7,968 nucleotides of DNA from Gammaproteobacteria bacterium (GCA_003645435.1 QNFD01000109.1:1-7968); one strand, 5' to 3'; counted from the stretch's first letter, positions 1 to 5,577 are shown. The notes: a model not told the origin generated them from the letters alone. Numbers and translations: made by a program.

Positions 1-31
1 CTGCCTCTCAGAGCACCTGACCAGTTGCAGG

Positions 32-53
32 AGTGTATCTATTCGGATACACT
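32..53. promoter_or_regulatory. Palindrome upstream of toxin gene, candidate TA operator
   Basis: AGTGTATC (32-39) and GATACACT (46-53) form a perfect 8-bp inverted repeat around a 6-base spacer, just before the toxin ATG at 60. A weak promoter can be drawn over it, with TTGCAG at 25-30 and TACACT at 48-53 separated by 17 bases, so the right arm would cover the -10. Type II antitoxins with an HTH domain usually repress their own operon through such palindromes. Assigning this one to the downstream antitoxin is inference. Confidence 0.5.
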
Positions 54-59
54 TCGCAA

Positions 60-359
60 ATGTATCAAGTTCAGCAGACGGATATCTTCGAAAAATGGCT
101 TTCGAAGCTGAAAGATCGTAAGGCCATTGCAAAGATATTGGTCCGAATCGAGTCTCTGCGGCAAGGAAATACCGGAGATTCGAAATCATTAAGCTCTAGC
201 CTGCATGAACTTAGGATACATTTTGGGCCAGGTTATCGAATATATTACACCCGTAAGCCTGGGCTGTTAATTCTCCTTCTTTGCGGGGGAGATAAGTCGA
301 GCCAAAGCAAGGATATAGCTAACGCCCGGAGAATTTTGACTGAACTGAGAGCGGAGTAG
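60..359 (+). CDS. RelE/HigB-like toxin of a type II toxin-antitoxin pair (Gp49/HI1419 type)
   Basis: This is a 99-residue protein of the RelE/ParE superfamily, subgroup of phage Gp49-like and HI1419-like 'addiction module killer' proteins. Such toxins are generally ribosome-dependent mRNA endonucleases; the activity of this one is inferred. Visible marks are the N-terminal FEKWLSKLKDRKA helix region (10-22), the core HELRIHFGPGYRIYY strand (49-63) and the C-terminal LLCGGDKSSQSKDIANAR segment (73-90), which together are the subgroup signature. Length is normal. The ATG at 60 is chosen because MYQVQQT matches the usual family N-terminus. A GTG at 33 is also in frame, but the AGGA in front of it is too close to act as a ribosome site. 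The ATG at 60 has no clear Shine-Dalgarno, so a leaderless message is possible. The antitoxin follows 5 bases after the stop. The toxin-first order is usual for this subgroup. Confidence 0.88.
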   Translation: MYQVQQTDIFEKWLSKLKDRKAIAKILVRIESLRQGNTGDSKSLSSSLHELRIHFGPGYRIYYTRKPGLLILLLCGGDKSSQSKDIANARRILTELRAE

Positions 360-364
360 CTGAC

Positions 365-646
365 ATGATTAAAGTTACAGAATTTGACCCAAGTGCTTAT
401 CTCGATAGTGAGGAAACTATTGCAGAGTATCTTTCTGCTGCACTTGAAGACGACGACCCTGGTGTATTCTTAGCGGCAATTGGCCATGTTGCTAAATCTC
501 GAGGTATGTCTACCATTGCGCTGGACTCTGGTCTGGGCCGGGAAAGCCTATATAAGGCCTTTGCACCAGGTGCGAAACCAAGATATGAAACAGTGCAGAA
601 AGTTCTTCACTCACTTGGAGTAAAGATTAATGTATCAGCCGCCTAA
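365..646 (+). CDS. HTH antitoxin, HI1420 / HigA-like addiction module antidote
   Basis: This 93-residue protein has the hallmarks of the 'probable addiction module antidote protein' family paired with Gp49-like toxins. It opens with FDPSAYLDSEETIAEYLSAALEDDDP (7-32), the toxin-contacting and dimer region of this family. A Cro/C1-type helix-turn-helix follows at about 43-67 (AKSRGMSTIALDSGLGRESLYKAF), then the conserved tail YETVQKVLHSLGVKI (74-88). It should neutralise the upstream toxin and repress the operon, probably at the palindrome at 32-53. The start is secure: GGAG at 353-356 sits 8 bases before the ATG, and the ribosome site overlaps the toxin's last codons, so the two are coupled. 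Its stop codon TAA (644-646) lies inside the R'' end of the attC site, as is common in compact integron cassettes. Confidence 0.9.
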   Translation: MIKVTEFDPSAYLDSEETIAEYLSAALEDDDPGVFLAAIGHVAKSRGMSTIALDSGLGRESLYKAFAPGAKPRYETVQKVLHSLGVKINVSAA

Positions 647-706
647 CGAACAAGTCATTGCAGTCGGACGCCAGCAGAGCTGGCGCCGCTGAATGAGGCG
701 TTATGA
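641..706 (+). other. Integron attC recombination site closing the toxin-antitoxin cassette
   Basis: GCCTAAC (641-647) matches the R'' consensus RYYYAAC, and GTTATG (700-705) supplies the R' core, where the integrase would cut between G700 and T701. TAACG (644-648) pairs with CGTTA (699-703). Inside lie an unpaired spacer (649-654 against 697-698) and a long imperfect hairpin. TCATT 655-659 pairs with 692-696, CAG 661-663 with 689-691, CGG 665-667 with 686-688, and CGCCAGC 669-675 with 679-685. The loop is AGA 676-678. G660, T664 and A668 are left unpaired, all on one arm. Extrahelical bases on one arm and an unpaired central spacer are the features by which IntI recognises folded single-stranded attC sites. 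No integrase gene is present in the window. Confidence 0.88.
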
Positions 707-724
707 AACACCTGGAGTAGCAAA

Positions 725-1132
725 TTGCTTAAACGAGTCGGTGAGACAGTAATAAACCCCCTTCACAGATCTACTTGCCACTGTGGCGCTGTTGAATTGG
801 AGATTCATTTACCTGACGGAATTGTGGATCCTCGCAGATGCAACTGCTCAATCTGCCGGAGGAAAGGTGCCATCGTTGGATCAGTTCCCCTGTCAGGACT
901 TAGGATAATTAATGGTGAAGACAAATTGAAACTTTACCAATTCGATACTAAAGAGGCGGAGCACTATTTCTGCTCGATATGTGGTATCTATACACACCAC
1001 AAAAGACGATCTAATCCTGATCAGTACGGGATAAATTTAGGCTGCCTGGAAGGAGTTGACCCTGGCTTAATTGAAGGAGTGACAATCCACGATGGAGCAA
1101 ACAATCACCCTTCAGATACGGGTGCTTTTTAG
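725..1132 (+). CDS. GFA-family zinc-binding protein (Mss4-like fold), integron cassette gene
   Basis: This is a 135-residue member of the family named after glutathione-dependent formaldehyde-activating enzyme; most members have no proven substrate. Zinc ligands are visible as C18-x-C20, C39-x-C41-x-x-C44 and C83-x-x-C86. The segments CNCSICRRKGAI (39-50) and FCSICGIYTHHKRRSNPDQYGINLGCLEG (82-110) are typical of the subgroup common in integron cassettes. No ATG or GTG is available: the upstream in-frame stop is at 704-706, and TTG 725 is the only usual start. It is supported by GGAG at 714-717, seven bases upstream. The gene begins 24 bases after the attC cut point, the normal layout of a following cassette, but no attC closes it. 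The function is likely detoxification of a small thiol adduct or simply metal binding, and is not determinable here. Confidence 0.88.
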   Translation: MLKRVGETVINPLHRSTCHCGAVELEIHLPDGIVDPRRCNCSICRRKGAIVGSVPLSGLRIINGEDKLKLYQFDTKEAEHYFCSICGIYTHHKRRSNPDQYGINLGCLEGVDPGLIEGVTIHDGANNHPSDTGAF

Positions 1133-1140
1133 CGTCAGGT

Positions 1141-1482
1141 TTGAAATATGAATCGAACCCATTACCTTTTTTCGCCGTGTTAGTAACAGGCTTACCTGGC
1201 ACTTCAATATCGTCAAATGACGCGAGAATATTTGTAGAGTTACCCGAAATGATGCAACAACATATGTTACCCAGTATGCGCGATCATTTAACCGCCATAA
1301 ACGAAATTCTTGTCTACCCAGGTAATGATGAATTGGAAAAAGCAGCAGATCTCGATGAAATATTACATGAACCAATCGGGCAGCAAGTATTGCGCCTGGA
1401 ATTTTCAACTAACAAGTCAAGCAAGGGGAACGCAGTAGCCGGCGCCCTTCTTGATGCATTAGGCGGCATGCGGGGAAATTGA
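1141..1482 (+). CDS. Unrecognised 113-residue protein upstream of marC
   Basis: I do not recognise this family. The frame begins with TTG 1141 eight bases after the GFA stop. The AGG at 1137-1139 is too close to that TTG to serve it, and the first in-frame ATG is only at about 1246, so the start is uncertain; GTG 1177 is another option. The product is mixed in character. It has a short hydrophobic N-terminus (FFAVLVTGLPG, 10-20), a middle rich in acidic and Met residues, and a Gly/Ala-rich end (NAVAGALLDALGGMRGN). There is no obvious signal peptide or long membrane span. The stop (1480-1482) leaves a single base before the marC ATG, which argues that it is a real gene translated with marC. 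The frame could also carry a frameshift at its 5' end, because a better-placed ATG at 1148 opens only a short out-of-frame peptide. Confidence 0.6.
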   Translation: MKYESNPLPFFAVLVTGLPGTSISSNDARIFVELPEMMQQHMLPSMRDHLTAINEILVYPGNDELEKAADLDEILHEPIGQQVLRLEFSTNKSSKGNAVAGALLDALGGMRGN

Positions 1483-1483
1483 A

Positions 1484-2116
1484 ATGTTCGAAACCGCAGG
1501 ACTAGCTCTCACAACCCTCTTCGCAACAATCGGACCAATTGGTGTATCCGCGATGTTCGCGGCGCTAACGACATCTGAAAATCCAGAAGCTCGACGGTCC
1601 ATGGCCATACGCGGAACTATAGTTGCAGCAGGTATCTTGTTGGGATTCGCACTCATCGGAGAGCATCTCCTAGCCGGTTTGGGAATTTCATTAGCTGCGC
1701 TAAGAATATCCGGCGGCATCCTCCTCCTGTTGATCGGAATTGAAAAGGTATTCGCAAGGTCAGCCAGTGGAACATCTACCACAGAAGAAGAAGAGCGAGA
1801 GGCAGAGACTAAACAGGATATTTCTGTTTTCCCCCTGGCGACTCCGCTTCTTGCGGGACCCGGTTCGATGGGGGCAGTTGTACTATTAATGGCTGATGCA
1901 GAGGGGGACCTGACAAGCCAGGCAATTGTCCTTGCATCTATATTAACGATTTTGCTTCTAACACTGGGCGCACTACTATCAGCCAGTAAACTTCAAAAAC
2001 ATCTGGGTATTACCGGGATGCATGTTGTAGGGCGGATCATGGGTGTTCTGTTGTCTGCGTTAGCAGTACAGTTCATTCTCGATGGTATTGGGCACAGCGG
2101 GATGGTAGGCACGTGA
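1484..2116 (+). CDS. MarC-family integral membrane protein
   Basis: This 210-residue inner-membrane protein is of MarC type (UPF0056). The family was once linked to multiple antibiotic resistance through the mar locus, but that role was later disputed; its true substrate is unknown. Six membrane segments can be read at about 3-25, 42-63, 66-89, 118-138, 147-168 and 180-203, the family's usual number. Diagnostic motifs are ATIGPIGVSAMF (14-25), the LRISGGILLLLIGIEKVF helix (73-90) and FPLATPLLAGPGSMGAVVLL (116-135). The linker between helices 3 and 4 is strongly charged (EEEEREAE, 101-108) and should face the cytoplasm. The ATG at 1484 has GGGGAA at 1471-1476 as ribosome site and follows the upstream gene by one base. 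A hairpin spans its stop codon. Confidence 0.9.
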   Translation: MFETAGLALTTLFATIGPIGVSAMFAALTTSENPEARRSMAIRGTIVAAGILLGFALIGEHLLAGLGISLAALRISGGILLLLIGIEKVFARSASGTSTTEEEEREAETKQDISVFPLATPLLAGPGSMGAVVLLMADAEGDLTSQAIVLASILTILLLTLGALLSASKLQKHLGITGMHVVGRIMGVLLSALAVQFILDGIGHSGMVGT

Positions 2117-2125
2117 AGTGCCACC
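2104..2125. terminator. Hairpin over the marC stop, possible shared terminator
   Basis: GGCAC (2108-2112) pairs with GTGCC (2118-2122) around a 5-base loop. The stem extends by GGT (2104-2106) with ACC (2123-2125), leaving A2107 bulged. It lies between convergent marC and the DUF1059-like gene and could end transcription from both sides. No T-run follows on either strand, so a classical intrinsic terminator is not shown; it may instead protect the mRNA 3' end. Confidence 0.4.
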
Positions 2126-2143
2126 TGCTTCCTGCCAATTTAG

Positions 2144-2335
2144 TCACGAGGTCTTAATTAGTGTTTTGAGGTAAGCTCGGGTCTCTTCACTCCACTCTTT
2201 AGCATCCTCATCGTGAGCAATCAGCGCGTGTAGCTCCACAAGTTTCCAAAGCTCTTCTTCGGTCTCAACGGCGATTTTTCCAGGGCAGGCGTCCATACCT
2301 TCACAGTCTGCACAGGCATACGAATAAACGGTCAT
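2144..2335 (-). CDS. Small DUF1059-like protein
   Basis: This is a 63-residue soluble protein. The stretch from the cysteine-containing N-terminus (C8, C11, C17) through PGKIAVETEEELWKLVELHALIAHD (18-42) follows the usual DUF1059 pattern. That pattern is a short Cys-containing beta start, an acidic 'TEEEL' turn, and a helix ending in an H-x-x-x-x-H motif, here H36 and H41. The family's biochemical role is unknown; the Cys/His set suggests metal binding, which is inference. ATG 2335 is well supported by GGGAGA about seven bases upstream on the minus strand. It follows the GFA gene on the same strand with a gap of 56 bases and no visible terminator, so the two are probably co-transcribed. It converges on marC. 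Confidence 0.72.
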   Translation of the reverse strand: MTVYSYACADCEGMDACPGKIAVETEEELWKLVELHALIAHDEDAKEWSEETRAYLKTLIKTS

Positions 2336-2391
2336 AATTTTATCTCCCAGATGTCTTTATCGTGAAACAGGTAATGCTTTCATTTAAATTA

Positions 2392-2796
2392 TTAGAATTG
2401 CTCATGCCTGGGTAGCCCATCATCAAGCTTCACCCACGGCAACTGATCTTCAACATTCACATGCGCAGCGGGAGACGCGATACCCGGGTCATCGAATGTC
2501 GGCGCAAGTATACTTACCTGCCCGGGCCATCCCTCTTCAGCAACATATGTCAGAGAGGTGCCGCATTGGCCACAGAATCCCCGCTCGACACCTGGCCAGG
2601 CACAGGTTGTGATTTGACCTTTGGTGATTTTGAAATTCTCCGATTTGGCTCCAACCCAGGTTGTGAATGCCGCCCCTACAGCCTTCTGGCAAGAACGGCA
2701 ATGACAGTGTGACGACCAGTCGGGTGGACCTATGAGCGCATAGCGAACTGCACCACAGAAACAACCTCCTTCATTATGCTGTGTAGTCTCTTGCAT
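2392..2796 (-). CDS. GFA-family zinc-binding protein (second copy type)
   Basis: This 134-residue protein has the standard GFA zinc ligands: C12-x-C14, C31-x-C33-x-x-C36 and C75-x-x-C78. The subgroup is the one with GGCFCGAVRYAL (10-21), SSHCHCRSCQKAVGAAFTTWVGA (28-50) and RGFCGQCGTSLTYV (72-85). It differs clearly from the GFA protein at 725-1132, so the two are not recent duplicates. ATG 2796 is chosen because GAGGA (2805-2809 on the minus strand) lies eight bases upstream; ATG 2805 and GTG 2811 are also in frame, but the ribosome site would overlap them. A promoter at 2837-2864 would give a leader of roughly 34 bases. The gene diverges from a LysR regulator, its most likely controller. The enzyme's substrate is not evident; proven glutathione-formaldehyde chemistry applies to few members. 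Confidence 0.9.
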   Translation of the reverse strand: MQETTQHNEGGCFCGAVRYALIGPPDWSSHCHCRSCQKAVGAAFTTWVGAKSENFKITKGQITTCAWPGVERGFCGQCGTSLTYVAEEGWPGQVSILAPTFDDPGIASPAAHVNVEDQLPWVKLDDGLPRHEQF

Positions 2797-2811
2797 GCAT
2801 TTCATCCTCAC

Positions 2812-2930
2812 AAAATTTAAGAATTTCTAACTTACAATTTTATCTGCCACATCGGGCAGCTCAATTGTTGACTAATTTAGCTATTTACGCTACTAAGACT
2901 TATCAATTGTATTGTAAGAAAAGCTAACAC
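2812..2930. promoter_or_regulatory. Divergent control region between the GFA gene and lysR
   Basis: This A+T-rich 119-base region separates two genes that point apart. Besides the minus-strand promoter it holds a direct repeat TCAATTGT at 2861-2868 and 2903-2910, 42 bases apart, about four helical turns. It also holds an inverted pair CTTACAAT (2831-2838) and ATTGTAAG (2911-2918). For lysR, TTGACT (2868-2873) is a possible -35, but no good -10 follows at the right distance. Repeats on one face of the helix are what a LysR tetramer would bind; that use is inferred. Confidence 0.45.
2837..2864 (-). promoter_or_regulatory. Predicted sigma-70 promoter of the GFA/DUF1059 transcript with internal palindrome
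   Basis: Read on the minus strand, TTGAGC (2859-2864) and TAAAAT (2837-2842) are separated by 16 bases and match four and five of six consensus positions. CTGCC (2844-2848) and GGCAG (2855-2859) form an inverted repeat with a 6-base centre, filling the space between the two boxes. A protein bound there would block or reshape the promoter. The divergent LysR protein is the obvious candidate, by inference. Confidence 0.5.
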
Positions 2931-3815
2931 ATGGATTGGGTTGAGTTCCCTACTCTCAATAGCCTTCGAGCCTTTTCAGCGGTCGCAGAAACCTCGAGCT
3001 TTTCGCGTGCAGCAGTCTCACTCAATGTTACCCATGCCGCAGTAAGCCAGCAGGTCAAAGCTCTGGAGGAAAGAATCGGTCTTACCTTGATTGAAAGAAA
3101 GGGAAAAAATATCGGCTTGACTACGGAAGGGAAGTCCCTGGCACATGACCTTGCGACTGGATTTACCGCCATACACGATGGGGTTAAAGCCTTAACACAT
3201 GCTTCCACCGAGCGCGCCGTTCAAGTCACCATGCCACCGGCTTTTGCGGTAAGTTATCTGATGCCAAGAATTGCCGGATTTCAGCGCGAGCACCCCGAGA
3301 TCAGACTCATGCTGAATCCCACCGCCGATATTATGGAACTGACCCCCGGCGGCATCGAGGTAGCCATCCGCTATTGCGATGGTGTGGTACCCGGCATGGT
3401 AGTTATCCCGCTGTTAAAATCTGACATGGTCGTTGTTGGTGCACGCGAATTGGTTCGCGGCAAAACATTTAGCAGCCTGGCCGCACTCTGTGACCTTCCC
3501 TGGTTGCAGGAAGTAGGCAGCAACGATACTGCCGAATGGATGGGACGTCAGAAGATAACACCGGATCAACCAATGCGAATGACCTACATGCCGGGAAGCC
3601 TGATAATGGACGCTGTAAGACGTGGCCATGGTTTGACCTTTACAGCACGCAGCTTTGTAGATAAAGATATCCAGGCGGGGCTGCTAGTTGAATTATTTTC
3701 AGAATCAGATATCGGAGGCTATTACATTGTCACGCGCCCTGGTGTGCTCCGCTCTCCAGTCCTTGCGTTCGTTAACTGGCTTAATAGACAATCTAAACTC
3801 AGTGCGTCTCACTGA
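2931..3815 (+). CDS. LysR-family transcriptional regulator (GcvA-like)
   Basis: This 294-residue protein is full length for the family. The N-terminal winged HTH covers about 9-67, with LNSLRAFSAVAETSSFSRAAVSLNVTHAAVSQQVKALEERIG as the helix-turn-helix and linker helix. The effector domain of periplasmic-binding-protein type runs from about 95 to the end. The 'VTMPPAFAVSYLMPRIAGFQREHPEI' opening and the 'GGIEVAIRYCDG' segment are characteristic of the GcvA/AmpR branch. It should act in the cytoplasm as a tetramer binding near divergent promoters. Candidate targets are the minus-strand GFA/DUF1059 pair and, 147 bases downstream on the same strand, speB. The inducer cannot be read from the sequence. 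The ATG at 2931 has only a weak purine stretch upstream. Its 3' end contains a perfect hairpin. Confidence 0.92.
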   Translation: MDWVEFPTLNSLRAFSAVAETSSFSRAAVSLNVTHAAVSQQVKALEERIGLTLIERKGKNIGLTTEGKSLAHDLATGFTAIHDGVKALTHASTERAVQVTMPPAFAVSYLMPRIAGFQREHPEIRLMLNPTADIMELTPGGIEVAIRYCDGVVPGMVVIPLLKSDMVVVGARELVRGKTFSSLAALCDLPWLQEVGSNDTAEWMGRQKITPDQPMRMTYMPGSLIMDAVRRGHGLTFTARSFVDKDIQAGLLVELFSESDIGGYYIVTRPGVLRSPVLAFVNWLNRQSKLSASH

Positions 3816-3832
3816 GTCGGCATTTAACTCAG
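3797..3832 (+). terminator. Overlapping hairpins at the end of lysR
   Basis: ACTCAGTG (3797-3804) and CACTGAGT (3810-3817) form a perfect 8-bp stem with a 5-base loop across the stop codon. CTGAGT (3812-3817) can pair instead with ACTCAG (3827-3832), followed by GATTTT. The two stems share the middle arm and cannot form together. The second looks like a weak intrinsic terminator. The first would compete with it. Confidence 0.4.
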
Positions 3833-3849
3833 GATTTTCACTGTCCCCA

Positions 3850-3878
3850 TTGCCGAAATTCGTTGGGAATAGCAAAAT
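3850..3878 (+). promoter_or_regulatory. Possible speB promoter
   Basis: TTGCCG (3850-3855) and CAAAAT (3873-3878), 17 bases apart, each match four of six sigma-70 positions. The spacer contains ATTC-N5-GAAT (3858-3870), a short palindrome of LysR-box style with T3859 and A3871 eleven bases apart. This would leave a leader of roughly 75-80 bases before speB. The match is modest and could be chance. Confidence 0.3.
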
Positions 3879-3962
3879 ATCGCCAAACAAACACATGCTC
3901 GATGCCGGGACAGGGTAAGAAATGCATAACATGAAAAAATACTCCAGCAAGCAGGTTGAATT

Positions 3963-4916
3963 ATGAGTCGTGGTGACGCAGCGTTTCGCAGAAAAGACAT
4001 CAAGGGCACCGTCATTGAGAATAGCTTCTCCGGCGCCCTTTCATTCATGCGGCGCAAGTACACGCGCGATCTGAAAGGCGTCGATGTTGCAGTGACGGGC
4101 ATCCCCTTCGACCAGGCGGTATCGAATCGCCCAGGCGCTCGATTCGGTCCCGAAGCCGTGCGCCGAGCTACCGCGCAGCACGCCTGGGGGCCAATCTGGC
4201 CCTGGCGTTTTGATCCATTCAGCACTCTCGGTGTTATCGACTACGGTGACATGCACTACGACTACGGTGACATCGCAAACATCGTCGAAACCATCACCCA
4301 GCACATCTCTACCATTGTCGATGAGGGTGTATCAACCCTGACTCTCGGCGGCGACCACTTCATTACTTACCCGGTCCTGAAAGCCTATCATCAGAAATAT
4401 GGGCCGCTTGGCCTGGTTCATTTCGACGCACATCGAGATTTCGAAAATGACATTGATGATCGCATTGACCATGGCACCATGTTTACCCGCGCGATGAAAG
4501 ATGGGCTGATCGACCCAGAGCGGACGATCCAGATCGGTATTCGCACCTATTTCAAAGGTGAACGCGGCGAAGGGGTTCAGGTTATCGGCGCTGACGAGGT
4601 ACATGCGAAGTCCGCGGAGGAAATCGCAACCCAGGTACTGGAAAGGGTTGGTAGTGGTCCGGCCTACCTGACTTTTGATATCGATTGCCTCGATCCAACT
4701 TTCGCACCTGGTACCGGTACGCCCGTACCTGGCGGCCTTTCAACCTACCAGGCGCTGGCTATTATTCGAGCAATGAAAGGCCTGGACTTTTTGGGCATGG
4801 ACGTCGTTGAAGTTTCGCCGCCTTACGACCACAGCGAGATTACGGCTAATGCCGCAGCGATGATTGCAATCGAAATGCTCTGCCTGAAGGCGTGGGCCGC
4901 GGGCGCTCGCCCCTGA
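3963..4916 (+). CDS. speB: Agmatinase (agmatine ureohydrolase)
   Basis: This cytoplasmic ureohydrolase of 317 residues should convert agmatine to putrescine and urea with a binuclear Mn2+ centre. All six expected metal ligands are present: H132 in GGDHF, D155, H157 and D159 in FDAHRD, and D239 and D241 in TFDIDCLDP. Further blocks strongly resemble E. coli SpeB: GIPFDQAVSNRPGARFGPEAVR (46-67), DHGTMF (169-174), IQIGIRT (189-195), FAPGTGTPVPGGL (247-259) and GMDVVEVSPPYDHSEIT (278-294). Related guanidinobutyrase or other guanidino hydrolases share many of these, so agmatine is the most likely but not proven substrate. Residue 158 is Arg where E. coli has Thr, and the loop to DHG is one residue longer. 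ATG 3963 has AGG about eight bases upstream. No speA is in the window. The neighbouring lysR may control it. Confidence 0.92.
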   Translation: MSRGDAAFRRKDIKGTVIENSFSGALSFMRRKYTRDLKGVDVAVTGIPFDQAVSNRPGARFGPEAVRRATAQHAWGPIWPWRFDPFSTLGVIDYGDMHYDYGDIANIVETITQHISTIVDEGVSTLTLGGDHFITYPVLKAYHQKYGPLGLVHFDAHRDFENDIDDRIDHGTMFTRAMKDGLIDPERTIQIGIRTYFKGERGEGVQVIGADEVHAKSAEEIATQVLERVGSGPAYLTFDIDCLDPTFAPGTGTPVPGGLSTYQALAIIRAMKGLDFLGMDVVEVSPPYDHSEITANAAAMIAIEMLCLKAWAAGARP

Positions 4917-5007
4917 ACTCTTTGCAGACATCCTGGTAGCCCTCTACTCGTGCCGGATGGTATAGCGGACACACCAACAATCGCGTTAAACCGCTGGACT
5001 GACGTAA

Positions 5008-5577
5008 ATGAAACAATTGACTACCAGAATCATCACTAGCAAACGGCTTACTCTCAGATCAGTCCGTGATTCGGACCTGGACACGCTACACAAGATCATT
5101 TTCTCTGATCCTGAAGTGATGTCTCAGGCCTTTGAAGGCAAAACACTTTCCAGGAAAGAATCGGCGGATTTCTTTAAAAACTACTTCGATCATGACGGCA
5201 ACGGGAAACAGCTGGGTGTTCTCGTGTTAAACGGGCCTGGCAATATTGTCGGTTTCGCGGGTCTTGTGGAGTGTCCGGTGCTTGAACGCAAGGATTACGA
5301 GATCGGATTTGTTCTGGCGCGAAAGTACTGGGGTAAAGGCTACGCAACTGAAATAGGAATAGCGCAAATTGAATATGGTATGGAGAGTGCAGGATGCGAA
5401 CGCCTGCTGGCCCTGGTGTCGCCTGCAAATGCCGCTTCCAAATCCGTGCTGCATAAAATCGGCATGATCCATCATTCAACGATTGAGACAGAAACTCGCG
5501 GTATACGGGATGTTTATGTCACACAAAGCCAGTGCAGGCGACAGGCGACGGAGTCTACATGCGAAACTGGTTCCTGA
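5008..5577 (+). CDS. GNAT-family N-acetyltransferase, RimJ/RimL type
   Basis: This 189-residue cytoplasmic enzyme should transfer acetyl from acetyl-CoA to an amine; the acceptor is unknown. The opening IITSKRLTLRSVRDSDLDTLHKI (8-30) is the usual start of this subgroup. The acetyl-CoA pyrophosphate loop is ARKYWGKGYATEIGIAQIEYG (104-124), followed by NAASKSVLHKIGM (141-153), the conserved motif B region. The tail after about residue 171 is hydrophilic and lacks family features. Lying 91 bases after speB, it may share that transcript; an acetyltransferase for putrescine or another polyamine is an attractive but unsupported guess. The ATG at 5008 has only a weak ribosome site. Its last 19 bases overlap the start of the next gene. 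Confidence 0.88.
   Translation: MKQLTTRIITSKRLTLRSVRDSDLDTLHKIIFSDPEVMSQAFEGKTLSRKESADFFKNYFDHDGNGKQLGVLVLNGPGNIVGFAGLVECPVLERKDYEIGFVLARKYWGKGYATEIGIAQIEYGMESAGCERLLALVSPANAASKSVLHKIGMIHHSTIETETRGIRDVYVTQSQCRRQATESTCETGS

Noticed and set aside
1120..1165. Possible second attC between the GFA gene and the next gene
   Set aside because: No RYYYAAC or GTTA ends with pairing arms could be found around this gap.
1112..1408. Minus-strand 98-codon frame opposite the unknown 113-residue gene
   Set aside because: Considered as an alternative because the plus-strand gene is unrecognised. It has no family likeness, no ribosome site and no neighbour on that strand, whereas the plus frame is coupled to marC.
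2461..2764. Two further open frames over the minus-strand GFA gene
   Set aside because: The GFA frame has all seven zinc cysteines and a ribosome site; the others show no pattern.
2499..4060. Shared 11-base string CGGCGCAAGTA near 2499 and 4049
   Set aside because: One copy is in the GFA gene and one in speB, both coding and unrelated, so chance is enough.
3824..4225. Minus-strand 133-codon open frame over the speB start
   Set aside because: It lies antisense to a well-supported agmatinase, has no family likeness and its composition follows the opposite strand's codons.
4917..5007. Possible terminator or small gene between speB and the acetyltransferase
   Set aside because: Only a 4-bp GC stem at the speB end (GGGC-GCTC-GCCC) and no T-run; no frame with a ribosome site.
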